From positions 1-64,000 of the forward strand of contig CAWBVI010000010.1 of NCBI GenBank assembly GCA_963792205.1: a stretch of DNA of 64,000 bases. The letters run 5' to 3'. The stretch's first letter is position 1; the number at the start of each line of letters is the position of its first letter. The notes beneath the pieces are model-generated. The model ran no database searches and had not been told where the DNA came from. It saw only the letters and a list, made by a program, of their open reading frames with translations. The stretch comes from DATDAH01 sp963792205 (lineage in GTDB: Bacteria; Actinomycetota; Acidimicrobiia; Acidimicrobiales; DATDAH01). Positions 32,540 to 41,769 of the stretch are shown here, one piece after another. The position numbers were made by a program, and so were the translations under genes.

Positions 32540-34878
32540 ATGCCCCTGCTTCCCCCTGACCCGCCGGCCCGGCCGCCGACCCGAACCGACCACCTCCTCG
32601 TCGGCGCGGCCGCCGCGCTGGCCACCGCCGGCGCCATCGCCGCCGGCGGGGAGGCCACGGGTTCGGCGCCCGCCGACGTCGTGTGGACGACCCTCTTCGC
32701 CGTCCTCACCGTGCTGGCCGGGGCGAAGTCCCGCCGCTGGACGTGGTTCGTGGCTGCCGGGGTCGCGGCCGCCGCGGCCCCCGACCTCGTCGTCGCCCTG
32801 CCTGCGCTGGCCGGCCTCGTCCTGGCCACCGTGAACGCCGCGGTCGGCCGGCGGACCCGGGTGATCGGCGCGGTGGTCCTCGGCCTGGCTCTGCAGACCC
32901 TGCTCCGCCTCGAGCTCGACGACCCCTTCGGTCTGTCGACCCTGGTGGCCACCGTCGCCCTGCTCCCGGCCCTGGTGTCGGGCTTGCGCCTGTGCCGACC
33001 CGCCGCCCGACGCACGCTGGTGGCCGGCGGGGCCGTCGTCGCCCTGGTGGGCGTGGCCTTGGCTGTCGCCCAGGCCATCGCCGTGGTCGACGCCCGACCG
33101 TCGGTGGAGGCCGGCATCAACGCCGCCCAGGCCGGCTTCGACGCCGCTCGCGACGGCGACGAGCCCACGGCCGTGGCCCGCTTCGCCGAGGCCAACGCCG
33201 CGTTCGAGGAGGCCGACGACGCGCTGTCGACGCCGTGGGCGCGCGCCGGGCGGGCCATCCCCGTCCTGGGCCAGCACGCCCGGGCCATCGGGGAGGTGAC
33301 CGCGGCCGGGGCGGAGCTCACCGAGACCGCGGCGCAGGCCGCCGAGGAGGCCCCGATCGAGGAGCTGCAGTTCCAGGACGGCGTGCTCGACCTCCAGCAG
33401 GTCGCCGCCTTCGCCGAGCCGGTGGCGGAGACCGAGGCCGCGCTCCTCGACGCCGACGCCACCGCGGCCGACGTCGACAGCGGCTGGCTGCTCAGCCCGC
33501 TGGCCGACCGCGTCGACCAGTTCGCGGCCGAGGTCGACGAGGCCCTCCCCCAGGCCGAGCTGGCCCGGAGCGGGATCGCCGTCGCCCCGGACCTGTTCGG
33601 CGGCGACGGCATCCGGCGCTACTTCCTCGCCTTCGTGACCCCGTCCGAGCAGCGGGGCCTCGGCGGCTTCATGGGCAACTTCGGCGTGCTCACCGCCGCC
33701 GACGGCGACCTCACCCTGGCCCGCAGCGACGAGATCGCCGTCCTCCAGCAGGCCCTGCCGGAGGAGGGCGCCGAGCTGACCGGGCCCGAGGACTACGTCG
33801 CCCGCTACGACCGCTTCAACCCCGGGGGCACGCCCGGCGACATCACCCTCTCCCCCGACTTCCCCTCCGTCGCCGAGGTCATCGACCAGGTCTTCGCCGC
33901 CTCCGGGGGCCAGGCCGTGGACGGGGTGATCCTCGTCGATCCCTTCGCCCTCGAGTCGCTCCTCACCTTCACCGGTCCCATCTCGGTGACCGGCTACGAC
34001 CAACGCCCTCACCTCGGACAATGCGGCCGAGTTCCTGCTGCGTGACCAGTACGTGCTCTTCGCCGACCGGGCCGACCGCAAGGACTTCCTCGAAGAGGCC
34101 AGCCGGCGGACCTTCGAAGCGCTCGACGGCGGGCGACCTCCCCGGCCCTCGCCGGTTGACCGAGGTGCTCGGCCCCATGGTCGACCAGGGCCGCCTGCTC
34201 GTGCACAGCTTCCACCCCGAGGAGCAGGCCTTCTTCGAGCAGGTCGGCCTCGACGGCGCGTTCCCCGACGTCAGCAACGGCGATCTGCTCAGCGTCACCA
34301 CCCAGAACAGCGGGCACAACAAGATCGACGTCTACCTCCAGCGCCAGATCGCCTACGAGGCCACGATCGATCCCGACGCCGGCACGGTCACGGCGACGGC
34401 CACGGTCACGCTCACCAACTCGGCCCCCGCCGAGGGGCTCCCCAACGACGTGATCGGAACCAACCCCACCCCCGCGACCCCGAACCTGCCGCCGCTCCCG
34501 CCCGGCAACAACGCCCTCCTGCTCGCCCTCTACAGCCCGCTGCAGCTCACGTCGGCCACCGCGGACGGAACGCCGATCGGCGTCACCCCCGAGCGGGAGT
34601 TCGGCGTCAACGTGTACAGCGACGACGTGATCGTGCCGCCAGGGGGGACGGTCACCCTGACCTTCGAGCTCGAGGGTCCGGTCGATCTCGCCGACGGCTA
34701 CCGCCTGGCGTTCGGCGGCCAACCCACGGTCAACCCCGACCAGGTGTCGGTCCGACTGGCCGCCGTCGACGGCTGGACCCTCACCGGTGAAGGCGAGCTC
34801 GTGGCCGACGGCGACGAGCTCCGCGCCGAGTGGACCGGCCCGGAGGACCGGGTCCTGCGGGCCGAGCTGACCGACTGA
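32540..34878 (+). CDS. DUF4012 membrane-anchored extracellular protein, two frameshifts
   Basis: An approximately 778-residue protein. Four to five N-terminal membrane segments (residues 20-180, for example AAAALATAGAIAAGG and AGGAVVALVGVALAVAQAI) are followed by a long external part with coiled-coil-like Ala/Glu/Asp segments and the DUF4012 core YFLAFVTPSEQRGLGGFMGN and SVAEVIDQVFAASGGQAVDG. Near 34000 the frame shifts to EFLLRDQYVLFADRADRKD, and near 34130 to RRLTEVLGPMVDQGRLLVHS, continuing with an all-beta C-terminal domain to AELTD. Both shifted pieces match the family, so they are probably single-base assembly errors. DUF4012 proteins commonly sit in surface-polysaccharide loci; the molecular role is unknown. 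Confidence 0.85.
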
Positions 34879-34882
34879 GCCG

Positions 34883-35506
34883 TCAGTTGTCGGCCAGGCC
34901 GGGGAGCAGGGTGGCAACGAGACCTTGGGCGTGCGCCTCGACCCAGGTGGGGTCGGTGGGCTCGGCGCCGGTGAGGAGGCGGGCCTCGGGTGCGTTGACG
35001 AACGGCAGCGAGGCGGCGCCGACGATCACGTAGTGGACCATGGCGGGCTCGATCGGCGCGGCGATGCCGGCGTCGCGCAGCCGCCGCCACACGTCCCGTA
35101 TGGCGGCGTAGAGCGGGCGGACGTGGCGCTCGACCATCCAGTGGAGGCGGTCGCTGTCCTCGGTGGCCTCGTGCACCATGATCTGGTTGAGCTCCGGGTG
35201 GGCGGCGGCGAAGCGGACGAACCTTCGGACCGCCTCGGCGAATGCCGCGGCCAGCAGAGCGGGGTCCTCGGTGCCGTCGAGTCGCGGCAGGTCGGTCAGC
35301 TCCTCGCCGAGCTGGTCGAAGAGGTGGTCGACCGCCGCCGCCCACAGCGCCTCCTTCGAGTCGAAGTGGTAGTTGATCTGGGGCTGGTGGGCGTCGACCC
35401 GCTGGGCGATCGACCGCGTCGAGGCGCCGTCGAACCCCTTGGCGCCGAACTCCACGAGCGCCGACTCGAGCAGTCGCTGACGGATGTCCTCACGTGTCCG
35501 GCGCAT
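34883..35506 (-). CDS. TetR family transcriptional regulator
   Basis: A 207-residue repressor. Helix-turn-helix at the N terminus: LLESALVEFGAKGFDGASTR, then IAQRVDAHQPQINYHFDSKE with the YHF-SKE recognition/linker pattern. The ligand-binding domain is all-helical with FVRFAAAHPELNQIMVHE, a segment of the TetR_C family. It is divergent from the PPOX-FAH-dioxygenase operon, which it probably controls through the palindrome at 35517-35530. An in-frame ATG at 35515 (MVSMRR) is an alternative start, which would leave only 16 bases between the divergent start codons. No Shine-Dalgarno sequence precedes either. Confidence 0.9.
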   Translation of the reverse strand: MRRTREDIRQRLLESALVEFGAKGFDGASTRSIAQRVDAHQPQINYHFDSKEALWAAAVDHLFDQLGEELTDLPRLDGTEDPALLAAAFAEAVRRFVRFAAAHPELNQIMVHEATEDSDRLHWMVERHVRPLYAAIRDVWRRLRDAGIAAPIEPAMVHYVIVGAASLPFVNAPEARLLTGAEPTDPTWVEAHAQGLVATLLPGLADN

Positions 35507-35516
35507 CGAGACCATG

Positions 35517-35530
35517 TTATCATTCGATAA
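35517..35530. promoter_or_regulatory. Candidate TetR operator palindrome
   Basis: TTATC-ATTC-GATAA, a perfect 5-bp inverted repeat with 4-base spacer, AT-rich in a very GC-rich setting. It lies exactly between the regulator gene and the divergent PPOX gene and ends 1 base before the PPOX ATG. A bound regulator would cover the start of both genes, consistent with autorepression and repression of the catabolic operon. Confidence 0.6.
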
Positions 35531-35531
35531 T

Positions 35532-36101
35532 ATGGAGATCCTGCCCCACACACCGGAGCCGTTCACCCCTCCCACTGACCGCGACATGCTCCCGTCGGAG
35601 CGGCGGTCGTTCGTCCGCAGCCACCGCACGTGCATCTTCGGGACCGCGCGCCGCGCTGACGGCCCGGCGATGTCCGTCGTGTACTACGTGCCGACCGACG
35701 GCGACGAGCTGCTGGTGTCGACCATGCGCGACCGGAGCAAGGCCAAGGTGGTCGCCCGGCAGGGCAAGGTCAGCCTGTGCGTGCTCGACGAGCACTGGCC
35801 GTTCAGCTACCTGCAGGTCTACTGCGACGCCGCCGTCGACGAGGATCCCGACCTGGTGGTCGACGTGATGATGGCCGTCGCCGAGCGCATGTCCGGCGAA
35901 CCGCTGGGCGAGGAGGCCCGGCCCTTCGTCGCCGCCATGGCCGACGAGGAGCGCCGGGTCGTGCTGCGCTGCAAGCCGTATGCCACCTTCGCCCAGCCGC
36001 CGCGGCACCTCGACCGCAACGACCAGGCCGAGGCGATCACCCACTGGGTCTCGGCCTCCATGCCCTGGGACACCCCCGATCCCACCGAGGCGCCGGCATG
36101 A
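35532..36101 (+). CDS. PPOX class F420/FMN-dependent oxidoreductase
   Basis: A 189-residue split-barrel flavin/deazaflavin protein of the pyridoxamine-phosphate-oxidase-like superfamily: SFVRSHRTCIFGTARRADG, MSVVYYVPTDGDELLVSTMR, DRSKAKVVARQGKVSLCVLD and SYLQVYCDAAVDEDPD, the strand order of TIGR03618-type members. Either F420 or FMN could be the cofactor. First gene of the operon 35532-37842, ending with a 4-base overlap (ATGA) with the FAH gene. The likely role is reduction of an unsaturated intermediate in the same pathway (inference). Confidence 0.85.
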   Translation: MEILPHTPEPFTPPTDRDMLPSERRSFVRSHRTCIFGTARRADGPAMSVVYYVPTDGDELLVSTMRDRSKAKVVARQGKVSLCVLDEHWPFSYLQVYCDAAVDEDPDLVVDVMMAVAERMSGEPLGEEARPFVAAMADEERRVVLRCKPYATFAQPPRHLDRNDQAEAITHWVSASMPWDTPDPTEAPA

Positions 36102-36970
36102 GGCTCGCCAACCTCGGCGGGCGGGCGACGCTGGTCGTACCCGCGCGCGACGATCACGGCGTCGACATCGCCGAGGCGTCCGGCGGCCGGTTCGGCCCCG
36201 AGATGCAGGGCCTCTACGAGGAGTGGGACGCCTTCCGGGCCTTCGCCGCCGACCTCGACCTGAACACCGTGGCGACCGTGAAGCTGGACGAGGGCCAGCT
36301 GCGAGCGCCGGTGCCGGCGCCCCGCCAGGTGTTCGGCATCGGGCTCAACTACCGGTCCCACGCGGCCGAGTCGGGAATGGAGGTGCCCAGCGTGCCGGCC
36401 ACGTTCACCAAGTTCCCGGCGAGCATCACCGGCCCCTTCGCCGAGGTCCAGCTGCCCAACGGCACCGTCGACTGGGAGGTGGAGCTGGTCGTCGTCATCG
36501 GGCGCCGGGCCGATCGGGTCGCCGCCGCCGACGGCTGGGCGAATGTCGCCGGGCTCACGGTCGGCCAAGACCTGTCGGACCGAACCCTGCAGTTCGCCGC
36601 CGGGGGCCAGTTCAGCCTCGGCAAGTCGCACCGGGGTTTCTCGCCGCTCGGCCCGTGGGTCGTCACGCCCGACGAGCTGGACGACCCCGACGACCTGGCC
36701 CTCGGCTGCAGCATCGACGGGGAGACCGTGCAGGACGCCCGCACCAGCGACCTGGTCTTCGGCGTGCCCCAGCTGGTGGCCGAGCTGTCGGCGGTGGTGC
36801 CGCTGCTGCCGGGCGACATCATCTTCACCGGCACGCCGGCCGGTGTCGGCTTCACCCGCCAGCCACCCCGCTTCCTCCAGCCGGGCGAGACCCTCACGAG
36901 CTGGGTCGAGGGCATCGGCACCATCCGTACCCGCTTCGCCGCCCCCGCCGGAGGTCACGATGCTGGGTGA
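36098..36970 (+). CDS. Fumarylacetoacetate hydrolase family protein
   Basis: A 290-residue FAH-fold enzyme. Core motifs are FGIGLNYRSHAAESGMEVP, VPATFTKFPASITGPFAEVQ, the metal-binding DWEVELVVVIGRRADRV, VGQDLSDRTLQFAAGGQFSL (with GKSHRGFSPLGPWVV), and C-terminal PGDIIFTGTPAGVGFTR. The family hydrolyses or decarboxylates 2-keto/acylpyruvate intermediates, often the step after extradiol ring cleavage, which fits the dioxygenase encoded next (11-base overlap). The Glu pair and Asp that bind Mg are present. Confidence 0.92.
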   Translation: MRLANLGGRATLVVPARDDHGVDIAEASGGRFGPEMQGLYEEWDAFRAFAADLDLNTVATVKLDEGQLRAPVPAPRQVFGIGLNYRSHAAESGMEVPSVPATFTKFPASITGPFAEVQLPNGTVDWEVELVVVIGRRADRVAAADGWANVAGLTVGQDLSDRTLQFAAGGQFSLGKSHRGFSPLGPWVVTPDELDDPDDLALGCSIDGETVQDARTSDLVFGVPQLVAELSAVVPLLPGDIIFTGTPAGVGFTRQPPRFLQPGETLTSWVEGIGTIRTRFAAPAGGHDAG

Positions 36971-37842
36971 CCTGCAGCTGGGCTACCTCGGCGTCGAAGT
37001 ACCGGACGTGGCGGCGTTCGGCGACTTCCTGGCCGACGTCGTGGGCCTGGTGCCCGGCGACGATCCCGCCACCTGGCGCAACGACGCCAAGGCCCGGCGG
37101 GTCATCGTGACCGAAGGCCCGTCGGCCGACGCCACCTTCGTGGGCTTCGAGGCCACCGGCCCCGACGCTTGGGCCGCGACCGTGGCCCGGCTGGAGGAAG
37201 CCGGCTACCCCGTGGAGCACGCCACCACCGCAGAGGCCGACGCCCGGCGGGTCGATCAGCTGGCGCACGTCGAGGCCCCCTGGGGCGTCCGGGTCGAGGT
37301 GACCCACGGCCTCGCCGACGCCGGACAGCCCTTCGCCTCGCCGCTGGTCGCCGGCGGGTTCGTGACCGACGACAAAGGGATTCGGGCACGTCGTCTTCGG
37401 CACGACGGCGTTCGACGCGTCGCACCACTTCGTGACCGAGGGACTCGGTCTGGGCCAGACCGACTGGGTCGAGACCGAGATCGCCGCGGGAATCGAGCTG
37501 GAGATCCGCTTCTACCACTGCAACCCGCGGCACCACTCGCTGGCCCTGGCCCGGGCACCGTTCGACCTGCCGCAGCGGCTGCACCACCTCATGGTCGAGG
37601 TCGCCGACCGCGACGACGTGGGCTACGCCTTCGACCGGGCCTGGAACGCCGGGTGCGTCATCGCCAGCGGCCTCGGCCTCCACCCCAACGACCGGATGTT
37701 CAGCTTCTACGTCGCGTCCCCGGCCGGCTTCCAGGTCGAGGTCGGCCACGGGGCCCGACTGGTGACCGAGGACTGGGACGAAAACCGCCGATACGACCGC
37801 ATCAGCACCTGGGGCCACCAACCGCTCCAACCGCCGGACTGA
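36960..37842 (+). CDS. Type I extradiol ring-cleavage dioxygenase (BphC-like), one frameshift
   Basis: A two-module VOC dioxygenase of about 293 residues. The N-terminal module reads LGYLGVEVPDVAAFGDFLAD. In the catalytic C-terminal module all three Fe(II) ligands are visible: His in FGHVVFGTTAFDASHHF, His in RLHHLMVEVADRDDVGY and Glu in FQVEVGHGARLV. One extra base near 37378 (in GGGATT) breaks the frame between the modules; skipping it restores a normal protein, so an assembly indel is likely. It cleaves a catechol-type ring next to the diol. Last gene of the PPOX-FAH operon; convergent with the aldehyde dehydrogenase. Confidence 0.88.
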
Positions 37843-37849
37843 ACCGCCG

Positions 37850-39298
37850 TCAGGTGTCGGCCAGGTACACCGTCTTCTGCTCGGTGTAGGCCGCCATCGC
37901 GGCCAGCCCGCTCTCCCGGCCCAGCCCGCTCTGCTTGTAGCCCCCGAACGGCGCCTCCTGGTGGACCGACGAGTTCGAGTTCACCGACAGCACGCCGGTG
38001 CGCACCGCCTTGGCCACCCGGATGGCCCGGCCCACGTCCCGGGTCCAGAGCGACCCGGACAGCCCGTAGATCGAGTCGTTGGCCAGGCGGACGGCCTCCG
38101 CTTCGTCGTCGAAGGGGATGACGGTGGCCACCGGACCGAAGATCTCCTCGCGGGCCACCCGCATGTCGTTGGTCACGCCCGCCAGCACCGCCGGCGTGAG
38201 GTACGACCCGGCGGCGAGGGCCTCGTCGTCGGGCACCTGGCCACCCGTCACCAGCTCGGCCCCCTCCTCCTGGCCGAGCTCGACGTAGCCGGCCACCGAC
38301 TCGCGCTGGCGGGGCGAGATCAGCGGGCCCATCTCCGTGCCGTCCGCCGTCGGTGCCCCGACCCGCACGGCCTCGGTGTGGCGGGCGAAGGCGGCGACGA
38401 AGTCGTCGTAGGCCGGCCGCTCGACAAGCACCCGGGCCCGGGCGCAGCAGTCCTGGCCGGCGTTGTCGAACACCGCCATGGGCAGCTCCTCGGCCGCCCG
38501 GTCCAGGTCGGCGTCGGCGAACACGATGCACGGCGACTTGCCCCCCAGCTCGAGCGCCACCCGGGCGATGTTGGGGGCGGACTGCTGCAGGATCCGGGTC
38601 CCGGTCGTGGTCTCCCCCGTGAAGCTGATCTTGTGCACCCGGGGGTCGCCCACGAGCACGTCGCCCACGCTGGCCCCCGGGCCCGGCAGCACCGACACGG
38701 CCTCGGGCGGCACGCCGGCGTCGACCAGCAGCTCGCCCAGCAGGAGCGCGGACAGCGGGGTGTAGCTGGCCGGCTTCAGCACGATGGTGTTCCCGCACGC
38801 CAGCGCCGGCGCCACCTTCCAGCCCGCGATCATCAGAGGGAAGTTCCAGGGCACGATCAGGGCGCAGACGCCCACCGGCTCCCGCAGGACCACGGCCAGC
38901 CCGGGCTTGGCCACGGGCGGCACCTCGCCGTGGACCTTGTTGGCCGCGCCCCCGTAGTACTCGAAGGTCGACGCGGTGGCCTCGACCTCCCAGCGGGCGC
39001 TGGCCAGCGGCTTGCCCACGTTGGCCACGTCGCAGGCGACGAACGCCTCGGCCCGCTCGCGCAGCAACGCCGCCGCTCGCAGCAGGGCCCGGCCTCGTTC
39101 GACGGCGGGGAGCCGGGGCCACTCGCCCTCCTCGAAGGCCCGGGTCGCCGCGGTCAGGGCCAGGTCGACGTCGGTCGGCCCGGCCTTGGCCACCTCGGCG
39201 ATCACCGACCCGTCGTGCGGGTTGGCCACGGAGAAGGTCTCCCCCTCGGCGGCGGGGCGGTGTTCCCCGCCGATCAGCAGGTCCCGGTGGTCAGCCAT
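37850..39298 (-). CDS. NAD(P)-dependent aldehyde dehydrogenase
   Basis: A 482-residue ALDH. Rossmann/active-site motifs are VPWNFPLMIAGWKVAPALA, ACGNTIVLKPASYTP, the general base Glu in VALELGGKSPCIVF, the catalytic Cys in FDNAGQDCCARARVLVE, EEIFGPVATVIPF, and PFGGYKQSGLGRESG near the C terminus, as in betaine/gamma-aminobutyraldehyde-type enzymes. It is divergent from a glutamine-synthetase-like ligase (53 bases between starts). This ALDH-plus-ligase pair resembles the gamma-glutamyl amine route (PuuC with PuuA), but the substrate is not shown. ATG at 39298 chosen over an upstream in-frame start. Confidence 0.93.
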   Translation of the reverse strand: MADHRDLLIGGEHRPAAEGETFSVANPHDGSVIAEVAKAGPTDVDLALTAATRAFEEGEWPRLPAVERGRALLRAAALLRERAEAFVACDVANVGKPLASARWEVEATASTFEYYGGAANKVHGEVPPVAKPGLAVVLREPVGVCALIVPWNFPLMIAGWKVAPALACGNTIVLKPASYTPLSALLLGELLVDAGVPPEAVSVLPGPGASVGDVLVGDPRVHKISFTGETTTGTRILQQSAPNIARVALELGGKSPCIVFADADLDRAAEELPMAVFDNAGQDCCARARVLVERPAYDDFVAAFARHTEAVRVGAPTADGTEMGPLISPRQRESVAGYVELGQEEGAELVTGGQVPDDEALAAGSYLTPAVLAGVTNDMRVAREEIFGPVATVIPFDDEAEAVRLANDSIYGLSGSLWTRDVGRAIRVAKAVRTGVLSVNSNSSVHQEAPFGGYKQSGLGRESGLAAMAAYTEQKTVYLADT

Positions 39299-39351
39299 GG
39301 CGGCATCGTACGAAAGGCACGCTCCCGGCGGCCGTGCCATGCTCCCCGGCC

Positions 39352-40725
39352 ATGAGCACCGATCCGCTCGACCGCGGCGCCCTCGAGGACGAGATCCGTG
39401 CCGGCGCCATCGACACCGTCCTGGTCGTGTTCCCCGACCTCCAAGGCCGCTTCATGGGCAAGCGGGTGACGGGGCACTACTTCCTCGACCACGTGATCGA
39501 CGGCTCGATCGAGGCCTGCAACTACCTGCTCACGGTGGACGTGGACATGAACGTCCTGTCGGGCTACGAGTACGCCACCTGGGACAAGGGCTACGGCGAC
39601 TTCTCGTGCCGGCCCGACCTGGGCACGCTGCGCCGGATCCCCTGGCTCGAGGCCACCGCGCTGGTCATCTGCGACCTCTTCGAGGAGGAGACGGGCGAGC
39701 CGGTCGAGGTGGCGCCGCGCACGATCCTGCGCCGCCAGCTGGAGCGGGCCGCCGCCCTCGGCTACTCGGTGAAGTGCGGGTCGGAGCTGGAGTTCATCCT
39801 CTTCCGCCAGTCCTACGAGGAGGCGGCCGCCGCCGGCTACCGGGGGCTGACGCCCCAGAACGACTACATCCTCGACTACCACATCCTGCAGACCACCAAG
39901 GACGAGTACCTGATCCGCCAGATCCGCAACGGCATGGACGCGGCCGGGGTCCCGGTCGAGTTCTCCAAGGGTGAGGCCGAGACCGGCCAGCACGAGATCA
40001 ACCTGTACTACGCCGACGCCCTGGAGATGGCCGACCGCCACACCGTGTACAAGAACGGGGTCAAGGAGATCGCCGCCCTCAACGGCCAGGCCATCACCTT
40101 CATGGCCAAGTACGACATCGCCAAGGGCGGCTCGAGCTGCCACATCCACTCGAGCCTGTGGGACGCCGACGGCGAGTCGTCCCTCATGTGGGACGAGGAC
40201 GGCCCGTTCCACATGAGCGAGGTGTTCCGGGGCTGGCTCGGCGGCCAGCTGGCCTGCGCCCGGGAGCTGGCCTGGTGCTACGCCCCCTTCGTCAACTCCT
40301 ACAAGCGCTACCAGCCCGACTCCTGGGCCCCGACGGCCATCGGCTGGGGCCGCGACAACCGCACGCTCGGCCTGCGGGTGGTGAGCCACGGCCAGGGCTA
40401 CCGGGTCGAGTCCCGCATCCCCGGGGCCGACGCCAACCCCTACCTCGCCTTCGCCGCCACCATCGCCGCGGGGCTCCACGGGATCGAGGCCGGCATCGAT
40501 CCCGGCGAGCCCTACGAGGGCAACGGCTACCAGGCGACCGAGCTGCCGCGGGTGCCCCACACCCTGGTCGACGCCATCGAGCTGCTCGAGGGCTCGAGCG
40601 TGGCCCGGTCGGCCTTCGGCGACACGGTGCACGCCCACCTGGTCAACACGGCGGTCCAGGAGTGGAACGAGTCCAACAAGTGGGTCACCGACTGGGAGGT
40701 GCGGCGGGGCTTCGAGCGCCTTTGA
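39352..40725 (+). CDS. Glutamine-synthetase-like ligase (gamma-glutamyl amine ligase type)
   Basis: A 457-residue GS-fold ATP-dependent ligase. N-terminal beta-grasp region with VLVVFPDLQGRFMGKRVTG; catalytic part with GSELEFILFRQS (metal Glu pair), FSKGEAETGQHEINLYYADA, the ATP site TFMAKYDIAKGGSSCHIHSS, and NSYKRYQPDSWAPTAIGWG with DNRTLGLRVV. The TFMAK-and-SYKR pattern belongs to PuuA/GlnT-like proteins rather than GlnA, so the acceptor is probably an amine. No adenylylation-type loop is obvious. It may feed the divergent aldehyde dehydrogenase. Confidence 0.88.
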   Translation: MSTDPLDRGALEDEIRAGAIDTVLVVFPDLQGRFMGKRVTGHYFLDHVIDGSIEACNYLLTVDVDMNVLSGYEYATWDKGYGDFSCRPDLGTLRRIPWLEATALVICDLFEEETGEPVEVAPRTILRRQLERAAALGYSVKCGSELEFILFRQSYEEAAAAGYRGLTPQNDYILDYHILQTTKDEYLIRQIRNGMDAAGVPVEFSKGEAETGQHEINLYYADALEMADRHTVYKNGVKEIAALNGQAITFMAKYDIAKGGSSCHIHSSLWDADGESSLMWDEDGPFHMSEVFRGWLGGQLACARELAWCYAPFVNSYKRYQPDSWAPTAIGWGRDNRTLGLRVVSHGQGYRVESRIPGADANPYLAFAATIAAGLHGIEAGIDPGEPYEGNGYQATELPRVPHTLVDAIELLEGSSVARSAFGDTVHAHLVNTAVQEWNESNKWVTDWEVRRGFERL

Positions 40726-40728
40726 CCC

Positions 40729-41733
40729 TCACAGCCCGGCGAGGAGCTCCTCCCACCGATCGGTCACCGAGCCCATGGTGAAGCCGGCCAGGCACCGCTT
40801 GCGGGCCGCCGCCCCGTAGTCCCGCCGGCCCGCGGCATCCCGCAGGGCGACGGCGAGGGCGTCGGCCGAGTCACTGCTGATCAACCGGCCCGTCTTGCCG
40901 TCGACCACGACCTCGGACACGCCGCCCACGTCGACGGCGACCGCGGGCACCCCGCACAACCCGGCCTGGATGAGCACCGCGGGCACGCCCTCGGTCACGC
41001 TGGTCAGCAGCAACACGTCCGCCGCCCGCATCACGTCCTGGGGGCGGCGGATCGCACCGAAGAAGGTGGCGTGGTCGCCCGCCTCCTGCTCGAGCTGGGC
41101 GCGGAGGGGGCCGTCGCCCGCCACCAGGAGGTGGCAGCCCGCCCGGCGGGCCGCGGCCAGGGCCAGGTCGGGTCGCTTCTCGGGGGACAGGGGGCCGACG
41201 AAGGCCGCCAGGGCCCTCCGGTCGCGGAAGCCGAGGGTCGCCCGCAGCCGAGCCCGGGTCGGGCCGTCGAGGGGGACGAAGTGCTCCGGGTGCACGCCGG
41301 TCGGGATGACGGCCAGGTGCGAGGCGGGCAGGCCGTAGAGGTGCATGAGGTTCGTGGCCGCCGCGTGCCACAGCACCACCACCGCCCGGGCGGAGCGCAG
41401 CGGGCGCCCCACCCGCAGCTCCCGGCCCCGCAGCGGGGCCCAGAACGACGGGTCCCCCACGGAGCGGTAGACGAAGGGCACGTCCCGACCTCGGAGGGCG
41501 AGGGCCACGCTGAGGAGCGTGGTCCGGCCGTGGGCCACGACCACGTCGGCCTCTCCGGCGAGGCGCCGGAGGTCGCCTCGGACCCGGGGCCGGAACCGAC
41601 CGACCCGGGTCCCGCTCATGACGGCTTCCACCCGGGAGTCGTGGCCCCGGGCGGCGAGCTCGCCGCTCAGGTCGGCCGCGAAGCTCTCCGGGGCCGGATC
41701 CCCGCTGGTCGCCACCACGTGCCGGATGCGCAC
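40729..41733 (-). CDS. GT4 family glycosyltransferase
   Basis: A 334-residue GT-B retaining glycosyltransferase. The N-terminal domain has HVVATSGDPAPESFAADLSG and DVVVAHGRTTLLSVALAL; the C-terminal domain has IPTGVHPEHFVP, AFVGPLSPEKRPDLALAA, VAGDGPLRAQLEQEA, VLLLTSVTEGVPAVLIQAGL and AVDVGGVSEVVVDGKTG: the EGxPxxxxEA-type donor site with Gln replacing the usual Glu. It likely adds a sugar to a lipid or protein acceptor. GTG start. No glycan genes are next to it, so the acceptor is open. Confidence 0.88.
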   Translation of the reverse strand: MRIRHVVATSGDPAPESFAADLSGELAARGHDSRVEAVMSGTRVGRFRPRVRGDLRRLAGEADVVVAHGRTTLLSVALALRGRDVPFVYRSVGDPSFWAPLRGRELRVGRPLRSARAVVVLWHAAATNLMHLYGLPASHLAVIPTGVHPEHFVPLDGPTRARLRATLGFRDRRALAAFVGPLSPEKRPDLALAAARRAGCHLLVAGDGPLRAQLEQEAGDHATFFGAIRRPQDVMRAADVLLLTSVTEGVPAVLIQAGLCGVPAVAVDVGGVSEVVVDGKTGRLISSDSADALAVALRDAAGRRDYGAAARKRCLAGFTMGSVTDRWEELLAGL

Positions 41734-41769
41734 GTCACCCGTCTACCCGATCGGCGAGTCGGCGGACAA

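Noticed and set aside
37370..37390. Programmed frameshift in bphC
   Set aside because: No slippery heptamer or downstream structure; one extra base explains it, as in other genes of the window.
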